Assembly (NCBI GenBank): GCA_900466575.1 | Contig: UBMP01000025.1 | Span: 119,953 to 183,952 of the forward strand | Source: Hyphomicrobiales bacterium | Lineage (GTDB): Bacteria; Pseudomonadota; Alphaproteobacteria; Rhizobiales; Rhizobiaceae | Reading direction: 5' to 3' | Length of the DNA stretch: 64,000 nt | Part shown: piece after piece, positions 18,834 through 26,983 of the stretch | How positions within the stretch are numbered: the first letter of the stretch is position 1 | How the letters are laid out: each line of letters opens with the position of its first letter | Notes under the pieces: generated by a model | Database searches by the model: none | What the model was told of the DNA's origin: nothing | The model's input: only the letters and a program-made list of their open reading frames with translations | Made by a program: the position numbers and the translations under genes

Positions 18834-19871
18834 ATGGCCACGCAAGGGGCGACGCACGCGACGACGGACGGCATTCTAGACGATCTCGACATCGCCGTTC
18901 TCCTGCCTTGCTACAACGAGGCGGCAACGATCGCGGATGTCGTTGCGGGCTTCAAGGCCGCATTGCCGGGCGCACATGTCCATGTCTACGACAACAATTC
19001 CACCGACGGCACGGCGCTCAAGGCGGCACTTGCCGGCGCGACCGTGACGCGCGAGCGTCGCCAGGGCAAGGGCCATGTCGTGCGCCGCATGTTCTCCGAC
19101 ATTGATGCCGACATCTACATCATGGCGGATGGCGACGGCACATACGATCCGGACGAGGCGCAGGACCTGATCCGCACGCTGCTGTCGGAAGGGTCCGACA
19201 TGGTCGTGGGCACACGACGCGGGGTGACGGAGGATGCCGGACGGCAGGGTCATGCCTTCGGGAATGCGATCTTCAACCGGCTCTATCGCATGATCTTCGG
19301 CACCGGTTTCTCCGATATCTTTTCCGGATACCGCGCCTTTTCGCGCCGCTTCGCCAAGAGCTTCCCGGCCGTGTCCGGCGGGTTCGAGATCGAGACGGAA
19401 ATGTCGGTCCACGCCTCGCGGCTGAAAATGCCGGTGAGTGAGCTGGAGCTCTCCTACGGACGCCGGCCGGAGGGTTCGCATTCGAAGCTTTCGACATACA
19501 AGGACGGCGCGAAAATCCTCTGGATGTTCGCCATGCTGATGAAGGAAACACGGCCCTTCGCCTTTTTCGGGCTGATCAGCGGTCTATTCCTCGCGGCAAG
19601 CCTTGGCTTCATGGCACCGGTTCTGGCCGAGTATATCGCCACCGGCCTTGTGCCGAAGCTGCCGACATGGGTGCTTTCGATGGCGCTGATGATGATCTCG
19701 TTCATGATCTTCACCGCAGGCCTGATCCTCGACAGCGTGGCGCGCGCGCGGGCCGAGCAGCTGCGCATCCACTATCTGACGCTCGCCTCCGTGCACCAGT
19801 CGCGTCATCAAATGACGCTGCATCGCGGTGAAACGGCCGCTGCCCGTTCCGGCAAGCGCCGCGCCGCATGA
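18834..19871 (+). CDS. GT2 family polyprenyl-phosphate glycosyltransferase
   Basis: A 345-aa enzyme with an N-terminal GT-A domain (IAVLLPCYNEAATIADVVAGF, NNSTDGTA, DxD in IMADGDGTYDPDEA) and two C-terminal membrane helices (about 232-258 and 268-295). This is the layout of GtrB/DPM1-type enzymes that load a sugar onto polyprenyl phosphate at the cytosolic face. AAGGA precedes ATG 18834. The downstream gtrA gene overlaps by 4 bp, so the two act together: synthesis of the lipid-linked sugar, then flipping. Confidence 0.88.
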   Translation: MATQGATHATTDGILDDLDIAVLLPCYNEAATIADVVAGFKAALPGAHVHVYDNNSTDGTALKAALAGATVTRERRQGKGHVVRRMFSDIDADIYIMADGDGTYDPDEAQDLIRTLLSEGSDMVVGTRRGVTEDAGRQGHAFGNAIFNRLYRMIFGTGFSDIFSGYRAFSRRFAKSFPAVSGGFEIETEMSVHASRLKMPVSELELSYGRRPEGSHSKLSTYKDGAKILWMFAMLMKETRPFAFFGLISGLFLAASLGFMAPVLAEYIATGLVPKLPTWVLSMALMMISFMIFTAGLILDSVARARAEQLRIHYLTLASVHQSRHQMTLHRGETAAARSGKRRAA

Positions 19872-20242
19872 AAAAGCTCTTCTGGTTTGCCTTTGCGGGC
19901 GGCACGGGGTTTCTCGTCGACGCGGGCTCGCTTTCGCTGATCCTCTGGCTGACGCCGGTGGGGCCCTATGTTGCCCGCGTTCTCTCGATCGCGATTGCCA
20001 TGGCCTATACCTGGACCATCAACAGAACCTTCACCTTCGGCCGTTCCGAGCGCCATGTCGCGTCGGAGGGCATGCGCTACGGATTGGTGGGCGTGGCCGC
20101 CGCGCTTGTCAATTACGGCACCTATTCCCTTTGCCTCATCATCTGGCCGCCGCTTTGGCCGGTGGTGGCTGCCGCCATCGGCTCGGGTGTCGCGATGGTG
20201 TTTTCCTATCTCGGCTATTCGCGATTCGTGTTCGGGAAGTAG
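19868..20242 (+). CDS. GtrA-family flippase
   Basis: A 124-aa, four-helix membrane protein with the GtrA pattern: FAFAGGTGFLVDAGSL in helix 1, NRTFTF after helix 2, and a terminal YSRFVFGK matching the family F-x-x-R-x-x-VF ending. It probably flips the polyprenyl-phosphate sugar made by the upstream GT2 enzyme across the inner membrane. The start codon overlaps the GT2 stop (ATGA). Confidence 0.88.
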   Translation: MKKLFWFAFAGGTGFLVDAGSLSLILWLTPVGPYVARVLSIAIAMAYTWTINRTFTFGRSERHVASEGMRYGLVGVAAALVNYGTYSLCLIIWPPLWPVVAAAIGSGVAMVFSYLGYSRFVFGK

Positions 20243-20253
20243 CGAGGCGTCAC

Positions 20254-20577
20254 TCATGACGAAGTCTTGAATGCGGCCGCAATCTCCCGTCGCATGGCCT
20301 CGTAGTCGGCAATAGCCACCGCATCAGCGCCCGAAAGCGGCTCCTTGTTCGTCAGCCGACGAACCAGGATATCGACGACATCCTCCAGACGCCCGAGCTG
20401 CTTCCCGTAACTGGCGACATTCAGTATCTTGCGTTCAACCTCGGGATTGCTTGAATGCCCGAGGTCGATATTGAGATTGAAAAAGCCGATCTGGTTTCCG
20501 GACGTGTTGAACGCCCAGGTCCAGGGATTGATCGTCTGATCCAGATTGCCGAATACCGGAACCTTCACGTTGCCCAT
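20254..20577 (-). CDS. small conserved-looking protein of unknown function
   Basis: A 107-aa soluble protein with no signal peptide or helix I can assign. The N-terminal half is rich in Asn and aromatic residues (NPWTWAFNTSGNQIGFFNLNI); the C-terminal half looks helical and charged (SYGKQLGRLEDVVDILVRR ... YEAMRREIAAAF). I do not recognise a family. Codon use resembles its neighbours, and a G-rich stretch GGGGGCAGG upstream of the ATG could serve as the ribosome binding site. Convergent with gtrA (12-bp gap). Confidence 0.6.
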   Translation of the reverse strand: MGNVKVPVFGNLDQTINPWTWAFNTSGNQIGFFNLNIDLGHSSNPEVERKILNVASYGKQLGRLEDVVDILVRRLTNKEPLSGADAVAIADYEAMRREIAAAFKTSS

Positions 20578-20663
20578 GCGCCTGCCCCCGTGTCTGCCAA
20601 AGCCCCAGGGGGAAGACTAGCGCATAAATTGTGCGACGCAAAATATTTCGTTCCGGCTGGGTG

Positions 20664-21650
20664 TCACACAGTTTCCCAGCCATCCTTCTCGCTGGCGCGA
20701 TAAATGGCGTCGATGAACAGCTGGTTCTTCTTCGAGCTTTCCAGCGTCACGACTTCCGCCTCCTCCCCCTTGGCGGCGCGGGCGAAGGCTTCGGCCTCCA
20801 GGCGGTATTGGCGGGCGTCCTGGAACCGATAATGCCGGGATTCGGCGTGGTTGACATTCGTCACCTCGATCTCCTCCGCGCCGTAGCGGTCGGCGTTGAA
20901 GGGCGACTTCACCTCGATGAAGCCGTCGGTGCCGTGGAAGACCATGACCTGGCGGGCGGCGAGCTGCGTGGAGATGTAGAAGCTCAGCTCGAAATCGCCG
21001 AAATCGGCGCGCACGGACGAATAGATATCTGTGCCGAATTGCGGATCGCGATCGGTTGTGGCCTGCACGCGGATCGGCTCCTTGCCGGTCGAGAAGCGGG
21101 TGGTGATGGCCGGATAGACGCCGATGTCCGGCAGGCCGCCGCCGCCGAGCTCGGGGATGTTGCGCATGTTGCCCGGATCGCGGTTGAAGTATGTGAACGC
21201 GCCCTGCACATGGCGCAGACGCCCGATCGCACCCTCCGCGATCAGCATCCGCACGCGACGCCAGACCGGCGAATAGGTGACCATATAGGCCTCGGACACG
21301 AGAACCTTGTTGCGATCACGCGCGGCGATGATGCCGTCGATCTCGTCAGCCTTCAGCGCGATCGGCTTTTCGCAGAGCACATGCTTGCCGGCGTCTGCCG
21401 CCTTGATCGCCCACTCGGCATGCTGCGACGTGGGTAGCGGGATATAAACGGCGTCGATCAGGTCGGAGGCGAGCATTTCCTCATGCGAGGCAAAGACATG
21501 CGGAATGGAAAAGCGGGCGGCAAGCGCTGCGGCCTTGTCCTTGTCGCGGCTCGAAATGCCGGCGACGACGCAGTTTTCCGCATCCTGGATGGCCGGGATG
21601 ACAAGTTCGCGGCCGATCTTGGCGGTCGATATGATTCCGAAGCGCAGCAT
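20664..21650 (-). CDS. Gfo/Idh/MocA-family oxidoreductase
   Basis: NAD(P)-dependent sugar or inositol-type dehydrogenase, 328 aa. N-terminal Rossmann domain begins [20 protein letters not shown], followed by the family EKPIAL motif with the catalytic lysine ([14 protein letters not shown]), then the GFO/MocA C-terminal domain ([13 protein letters not shown] with the catalytic His replaced by Y in the usual D-G-x-Y/H position). ATG 21650 has a strong AGAGGAGAG upstream; the 35-residue longer frame is rejected. Substrate unknown. Divergent from an aldo/keto reductase. Confidence 0.88.
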   Translation of the reverse strand: MLRFGIISTAKIGRELVIPAIQDAENCVVAGISSRDKDKAAALAARFSIPHVFASHEEMLASDLIDAVYIPLPTSQHAEWAIKAADAGKHVLCEKPIALKADEIDGIIAARDRNKVLVSEAYMVTYSPVWRRVRMLIAEGAIGRLRHVQGAFTYFNRDPGNMRNIPELGGGGLPDIGVYPAITTRFSTGKEPIRVQATTDRDPQFGTDIYSSVRADFGDFELSFYISTQLAARQVMVFHGTDGFIEVKSPFNADRYGAEEIEVTNVNHAESRHYRFQDARQYRLEAEAFARAAKGEEAEVVTLESSKKNQLFIDAIYRASEKDGWETV

Positions 21651-21811
21651 TGGGTCTCTCCTCTCAAGGTTTTCCCGATTGGTAGGAAATTGATGCACGT
21701 TGCGCAATCGCTTTCGGGTAGCGTTAAATGCAACGCCCGCCTTGATCGCCTCCATGATGCGCCTACATTCGCTTCGGCAACCTTATGAACACCAACATCG
21801 CGGAGTTTCCC

Positions 21812-22762
21812 ATGCAGAAGCGCAAGCTCGGCCGGACCGGCCTCGACATCTCGCCCGTCGTCTTCGGCGGCAATGTTTTCGGCTGGACCGCCGACGAGAA
21901 GACCTCGTTTTCGCTTCTGGACGCCTGGCTCGACGCCGGTTTCAACACGATCGATACGGCTGATGTCTATTCAGCCTGGGCGCCCGGCAACAAGGGTGGC
22001 GAATCGGAAACGATCATCGGCAAGTGGCTGAAGCAGAGCGGACGCCGCCGCGAGGACGTAATTATCGTCACGAAGGTCGGCTCCGACATGGGGAACGGCA
22101 ACAAGGGGCTGAAGCCCGGCTGGATCAACCGGGCCGTCGAGGATTCGCTGCGCAGGCTGCAGACGGATCATATCGATCTTTATCTCTCCCACTGGCCGGA
22201 CCCGGAGACACCCTACGAGGAGACGCTGACGGCCTTCGAGGCCCTGAAGGCGGCAGGCAAGATCCGCGCGATCGGCTGCTCGAACCTGAATGCGGATCAA
22301 CTCGGCCAGTCGCTCAAGGTGGCTGAGGCGAAAGGCCTGCCGCGCTATGACGTTCTGCAGCCCGAATACAATCTCTACACGCGCGACAAGTTCGAGGGGC
22401 CGCTGGCCGACCTCTGCATCAAGGAAGACATCGGCGTCATCACTTATTTCAGCCTCGCCTCGGGTTTCCTCAGCGGCAAATATCGCACGCTTGCCGATGC
22501 CGAAGGCAAGGCGCGCGGCGGTGGCATGAAGGCCTATCTGAACGAAAAGGGAAGCCGCATTCTGGACGCGTTGCAGACGGTGGCGGGCGAAACGGGTGCA
22601 ACACCCGCCGAGATCGCCATCGCATGGCTGCTCGCCAAGCCCGGGGTCACCGCTCCGATTGCCAGCGCGACAAGCCTCTCCCAGCTTGAAAGCCTGAAAA
22701 AGGCGGCCGCACTGAAACTGGACCCAAAGGCGATGGCTCTCCTCGACGCGGCTGGAGCCTGA
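21812..22762 (+). CDS. aldo/keto reductase
   Basis: NADPH-dependent (beta/alpha)8 reductase of about 316 aa. The catalytic tetrad is visible: Asp and Tyr in IDTADVYSAW, Lys in IIVTKVGSDMG and His in LYLSHWPDPETPYE. The N-terminus KRKLGRTGLDISPVVFGGN is typical. ATG 21812 follows GGAG at 7-bp spacing; ATG 21785 has no ribosome binding site. It is divergent from the Gfo/Idh/MocA dehydrogenase and may share a carbohydrate substrate pathway with it. Confidence 0.9.
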   Translation: MQKRKLGRTGLDISPVVFGGNVFGWTADEKTSFSLLDAWLDAGFNTIDTADVYSAWAPGNKGGESETIIGKWLKQSGRRREDVIIVTKVGSDMGNGNKGLKPGWINRAVEDSLRRLQTDHIDLYLSHWPDPETPYEETLTAFEALKAAGKIRAIGCSNLNADQLGQSLKVAEAKGLPRYDVLQPEYNLYTRDKFEGPLADLCIKEDIGVITYFSLASGFLSGKYRTLADAEGKARGGGMKAYLNEKGSRILDALQTVAGETGATPAEIAIAWLLAKPGVTAPIASATSLSQLESLKKAAALKLDPKAMALLDAAGA

Positions 22763-22766
22763 CGGG

Positions 22767-23759
22767 TCAGAAAATCCCCGCGCGGCGCAGCAGCCACCAG
22801 GCGAGCAACACTGAGACACCAATCGCGCCAAAGGCGGAAATCGTTCCGGCATCGTCATGCTGGAACGGGAGGCCGCCCGTGTTCATGCCGAAGAAGCCGG
22901 TGACGAGCGTCGGCGGCATGATCAGCACGGTCATGACCGACATGATGTAGAGGTGACGGTTGGTCTCGATGGAGGTGAGGGAGTTCACCTCTTCGTGGAG
23001 CAGCCGGGCGCGTTCCTGCAGCGCATCCACCTCGTGGCCGGCGGCTTCGAGGCGGCTTGTGCTGCGCGCAGAGACATCGGCAAAGCCTTCCGGCATTTCA
23101 TCTTCGTCGGCCGCGGCGGCATGGCGCATGGCGGTCAGGAGCGTGCGCATGTGACGGTGCAGGCGTACGATGGCGCGGCGCAGCGGCTGCAATTCCTTCT
23201 GGTGCTTCAGCGGATCGCGGCTGGAATAGACGGCATCCTCGATCACGTTGAGGTCGGCGGTGATCTCCTTGACCAGCCCGAAAAGCGAGCGCTGGAAATT
23301 GGCGACGATCTGCTCGAAAATGTCGATCGGGTTGTCGAACTTGCCGGGCGTCTTTTCGACCGCGAAGCGCACGCTGTCGACGCTTGCCAGCGGATGCAGA
23401 CGGGTCGTGACGATAAAGCGGCCGAAAACGGCATAATGCAGGAAGCCGATCTCGCGGGTGCTCTGGTCGAAATCGCGCTGATAATCGACCAGCGTCCCAT
23501 AAAGATAGCCTTCGTCAACATTGACCGAGGGATGGGTCTCATGCGTCGTCAGCGCCACGAGCGCCGCCTCCGGAAGCACGCCGAGGCTTTCGAGAAAGGC
23601 AGGCAGGCGCGCATCCGCCAGCGAGAAGTGAAACCAGAAGAAACCGTCATCCGGCAGCGCCTTCACCTCGGCATCGGGAAGCGCCCGGGCGGGCGTGGGC
23701 CCCTCGTGTATCTGATAGGCCCAGACGAGGCCGGGGATTTGGGATGCGGGAAGGTGCAT
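22767..23759 (-). CDS. zntB: ZntB/CorA-family zinc transporter
   Basis: Membrane transporter of 330 aa. A large cytosolic N-terminal domain (about 1-265) is followed by two C-terminal helices with the signature GMNTGGLPF at the pore mouth between them; GMN defines the CorA/ZntB superfamily and the following acidic-free GGLPF stretch is typical of ZntB. It probably moves Zn2+ in a proton-coupled way. ATG 23759 (MHLPASQIPGLVWAYQI) is chosen as the family N-terminus; the frame is open to 23870. Convergent with the aldo/keto reductase, 4-bp gap. Confidence 0.85.
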   Translation of the reverse strand: MHLPASQIPGLVWAYQIHEGPTPARALPDAEVKALPDDGFFWFHFSLADARLPAFLESLGVLPEAALVALTTHETHPSVNVDEGYLYGTLVDYQRDFDQSTREIGFLHYAVFGRFIVTTRLHPLASVDSVRFAVEKTPGKFDNPIDIFEQIVANFQRSLFGLVKEITADLNVIEDAVYSSRDPLKHQKELQPLRRAIVRLHRHMRTLLTAMRHAAAADEDEMPEGFADVSARSTSRLEAAGHEVDALQERARLLHEEVNSLTSIETNRHLYIMSVMTVLIMPPTLVTGFFGMNTGGLPFQHDDAGTISAFGAIGVSVLLAWWLLRRAGIF

Positions 23760-23982
23760 GGCGGAGATCCGTTCAGTGATCAGGTGAACGCGGAAGGCTT
23801 GGTGCTGTGTAAGCGAGCTTTGGCCCGGAAGTCGAGGGCCAGGATATGAAGGTTTTTTGACAGACCTCAAGTGAGACGCAGAATGATGGCCGGATTGGTC
23901 CTCTCTTCGTCCGTAACTTGCCTTTTTTGCTTTGCTGCAGGCCCTAAAATCGGGCTATCAACTGCAATCGAAGGAGCAGAAA

Positions 23983-24549
23983 ATGTCCCACGCCGACACC
24001 GCCCTGATCGTCATTGACGTTCAGGAATCGTTTCGCCACATGCCTTACTGGAACCCGGAAGGACTGGACGCCTATCTCGCGCATCAGCAGCGATTGATCG
24101 ATGGCGCCAAGGCGGCTGGTATTCCCGTCGTGCAGATTTTCCACACGCGCCCCGGTTCGCCCTTCGACCGCGAGGGCGGGCTGGTGCGGACGATGGACGG
24201 ACTTTCGATCGACCCGGACGCTGTTTTTTATAAGGGACGGCACTCGGCGCTTGCCGGCACCGGGCTCGACATCTGGCTGACGCGCAACGGCATCAACCGG
24301 CTGATCATCTCCGGCATCCGCACCGAGCAGTGCTGCGAGACCACGACGCGGCATGCCTCGGACCTCGGCTGGAACGTCGATTTCGTCAGTGAGGCGACCT
24401 TCACCTTCCCGATGCAGCATGCCGACGGCACGGTGTTCAGCCAGGCCGATATCGTCAAGCGGACCGAACTCGTTCTGGCCACCCGCTTCGCGCGGATCGT
24501 CACCGTGGATGAGGCGCTGGCGGGCCTCGGCGTGAAGAAGGTTGCGTGA
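23983..24549 (+). CDS. isochorismatase-like cysteine hydrolase
   Basis: Cytosolic hydrolase of 188 aa. Catalytic Asp in ALIVIDVQESF, Lys in VFYKGRHSALAGT and Cys in SGIRTEQCCETTTRHA match the isochorismatase/nicotinamidase fold. Reaction unknown; such proteins usually cleave amides or carbamates. Strong AAGGAG precedes ATG 23983. The downstream GlxA-type regulator overlaps by 1-2 bases (TGATG), so the two form an operon and the regulator probably responds to the pathway of this enzyme. Confidence 0.9.
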   Translation: MSHADTALIVIDVQESFRHMPYWNPEGLDAYLAHQQRLIDGAKAAGIPVVQIFHTRPGSPFDREGGLVRTMDGLSIDPDAVFYKGRHSALAGTGLDIWLTRNGINRLIISGIRTEQCCETTTRHASDLGWNVDFVSEATFTFPMQHADGTVFSQADIVKRTELVLATRFARIVTVDEALAGLGVKKVA

Positions 24550-25547
24550 TGGACAAGCGGGCCGGCAAGGACATGCGCCGCATTCCGATGTTCGTGGTTC
24601 TGCCGCCGGACACGCTGCTGCTCGACGTTGCCGGCCCGATGGAAGTGTTCCGCCGGGCCAATCTCGAGCAGGGCGCGGTGCAGTTCGATTACACTTATAT
24701 CGCGGCCGCGCCTGAACAGGCGACCTCCATCGGCCTCACCGTTTCAGGTCTCGCGCCCCTGCCTGAACAGCTGCCGGACGATGCGTGGATCCTCATCTCC
24801 GGCAGTCTCACCGCGCCCGCCGTGCGGGAGCGGAACCGCGACGTGCTTGCGCAGATCTCCCGCTGGCTGCGCTTGAATTTCCGGCCGGGCATGACGCTGG
24901 TCACCATCTGTTCCGGAGCGCTGCTTGCCGCCGAGGCCGGGCTTTTCGACGGCTTTCGCTGCACCACGCATGCGGCCTGCATGGCGGAACTCACTCAGCG
25001 CGCGCCGCTGGCGCAGCCGCTCGACAACCGGCTCTTCGTCGAGGATCGCAACCGGCTCTCCAGCGCCGGCATATCGACCGGGATCGATCTCGCGCTGCAT
25101 ATCGTCAGCCAGACGACCTCGCCGGCGACGGCGCTGGCAATTGCCCGGCAGATGGTCGTCTACATGCGCCGCAGCGGCAGCGACCCGCAGCTTTCACCGT
25201 GGCTGACCGGGCGTAACCATGTCCATCCCGGCATCCACCGGGCGCAGGATGCGATCATGGCAGAGCCCGCAGCCGACTGGTCGCTGGCGCGGCTGGGACG
25301 TGTCGCCCACTTGAGCGAACGGCATTTGTCGCGCCTCTTTCGCGAGCATACCGGCATGGCGGCGACCGATTACGTCAACATGATCCGGGTCAACCTTGCG
25401 GCCGAGATGCTCGGCGGATCTGATCTGGCGGTCGAAGAGGTTGCCGCCCGCGCGGGCTTCTCCTCGGCGCGTCACATGCGCCGTGTCTGGAACGGCTTTC
25501 ACGCCGAACCGCCGGCCCGGTTCAGGAGCCGCGCGGGCGCGCTTTAG
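24549..25547 (+). CDS. GlxA-family transcriptional regulator (DJ-1/PfpI + AraC HTH)
   Basis: A 332-aa activator-type protein. The N-terminal DJ-1/PfpI-like domain (about 1-180) has TICSGALLAAEAGLFDG with the nucleophile-elbow cysteine position and TTHAACMAEL. The C-terminal AraC domain carries two helix-turn-helix units (SLARLGRVAHLSERHLSRLF and LAVEEVAARAGFSSARHMRRVW). ATG 24549 is preferred over the GTG one codon earlier. Translationally coupled to the upstream cysteine hydrolase. Ligand unknown. Confidence 0.92.
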   Translation: MDKRAGKDMRRIPMFVVLPPDTLLLDVAGPMEVFRRANLEQGAVQFDYTYIAAAPEQATSIGLTVSGLAPLPEQLPDDAWILISGSLTAPAVRERNRDVLAQISRWLRLNFRPGMTLVTICSGALLAAEAGLFDGFRCTTHAACMAELTQRAPLAQPLDNRLFVEDRNRLSSAGISTGIDLALHIVSQTTSPATALAIARQMVVYMRRSGSDPQLSPWLTGRNHVHPGIHRAQDAIMAEPAADWSLARLGRVAHLSERHLSRLFREHTGMAATDYVNMIRVNLAAEMLGGSDLAVEEVAARAGFSSARHMRRVWNGFHAEPPARFRSRAGAL

Positions 25548-25653
25548 CGACCGCCTCGCCCGCATCACGTGCATGCCGGACCCCCTTATGGACATCGGCA
25601 AGATGTTGAACGATAGTGCGGGCGGGACCAGGCATCGGGCTTGGGGAGGAAAA

Positions 25654-26976
25654 ATGTCTGTCGTGATCAGAAAGGCCGTTCTCGGCCTCGTCTTTGTGTG
25701 CTCGTGTCTCTTGTCCTTTGCCGCAGCGCCTGCGCAGGCCGCAACTCCGCCGCAGGAGGTGGTGACGGGCTGGTACAAGCTGATCCTGGAACTTGTCCGC
25801 CACACGTCCAACTATTCCCCGCCAGTCGCCGCCCGCTCCTTCGGCTATATTGGCGTGACCGCCTATGAGGCCGTGGCGAGCGGATCGGACAATCTGCAGA
25901 GCCTTGCCGGCCAGCTGAACGGGCTCAAAGCCCTGCCGGCGCGCGACAAGGGCGCGATTTACGACGACGCGGTTATCCTCAACACGGTGATGGAGGCCTC
26001 CGTCTCCCGCTTCTTCGACCACACCGGGCCGACCGGCCAGCACGTCATGAAGAAGATGGCGCAACGCATGGACGAGAAAGTCTCGGCCGGTCTTGCCGCC
26101 GACGTGATTGCCCGTAGCCGCGACTACGGGCAGAAGCTCTCGCAGGCGATCTTCGACTGGTCGTCGACCGATGGCGGCGCCAGCGTCGAGAACATGGGCT
26201 TCCCGCTCGAATACAAGCTCTCCGACAAGCCGGGCCACTGGGTGCCGACAAGCCTGATCCGCCAGCAGCAGGTTCCGCTCCTGCCCAACTGGGGCAAGGT
26301 GCGCCCCTTCGCCATGCCCACCGGCTCGTCCTGTCGCCTGCCCGAGCCGCCGGAATATAGCGAGAAGCCGGAGTCTGCCTTCTACAAGGACGCCAACGAG
26401 GTCTACACGACGGTCAAGGGCCTGACGGACGAGCAGCGGACGATTGCGCGCTTCTGGTCGGACGATCCGATGCTGTCGCCGACGCCGCCCGGCCACTGGA
26501 TCAACATCGCGCTGATCGTGCTCGATCAGAAGAGGGCCGATCTGCCGACCACGGTCGACACGCTGGCGCGGCTCGGCATTGCCCTTTCGGATTCCTTCAT
26601 CGGCTGCTGGGACACGAAATTCGTCTTCGATCTCATTCGCCCGATCACCTACATCAAGAAGGTGATCGATCCGAAATGGGATGCGCTGCTCATCACACCG
26701 CCCTTCCCGGAATATCCGAGCGGCCACAGCACGCAGTCGAGCGCCGCGGCCTCGACAATGACCCACATCTTCGGCGACGCGCTGGCCTTTGACGATTCCA
26801 CCCATGCCGCCGACGGGATCAAGCCGCGGCATTTCGCCAATTTCCGGGCGGCGGCCGAAGAGGCCGCCATCTCGCGCCTTTACGGCGGCATCCATTTCCG
26901 CCCCGCGATCGAGCGCGGGCTGGAACAGGGCAATTGCATAGCCAACTATGTCAACGCGCTGAAGACGAAGAAGTGA
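25654..26976 (+). CDS. vanadium-dependent haloperoxidase-family protein
   Basis: Exported protein of 440 aa with a signal peptide (1 to about 30, cleavage near AQA|ATPPQ). Vanadate-binding residues are present: K(x)6RP in KFVFDLIRPITY, PSGHS in YPSGHSTQSS, and SR(x)5H in SRLYGGIHFRPAIE, which carries the apical histidine. The family oxidises halides with H2O2 or acts as an acid phosphatase; which applies is not decided by these motifs. GGAGGA precedes ATG 25654, so the frame from 25396 is a false extension. The VCBS/ASPIC protein follows after 7 bp. Confidence 0.88.
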   Translation: MSVVIRKAVLGLVFVCSCLLSFAAAPAQAATPPQEVVTGWYKLILELVRHTSNYSPPVAARSFGYIGVTAYEAVASGSDNLQSLAGQLNGLKALPARDKGAIYDDAVILNTVMEASVSRFFDHTGPTGQHVMKKMAQRMDEKVSAGLAADVIARSRDYGQKLSQAIFDWSSTDGGASVENMGFPLEYKLSDKPGHWVPTSLIRQQQVPLLPNWGKVRPFAMPTGSSCRLPEPPEYSEKPESAFYKDANEVYTTVKGLTDEQRTIARFWSDDPMLSPTPPGHWINIALIVLDQKRADLPTTVDTLARLGIALSDSFIGCWDTKFVFDLIRPITYIKKVIDPKWDALLITPPFPEYPSGHSTQSSAAASTMTHIFGDALAFDDSTHAADGIKPRHFANFRAAAEEAAISRLYGGIHFRPAIERGLEQGNCIANYVNALKTKK

Positions 26977-26983
26977 GGCTCCG

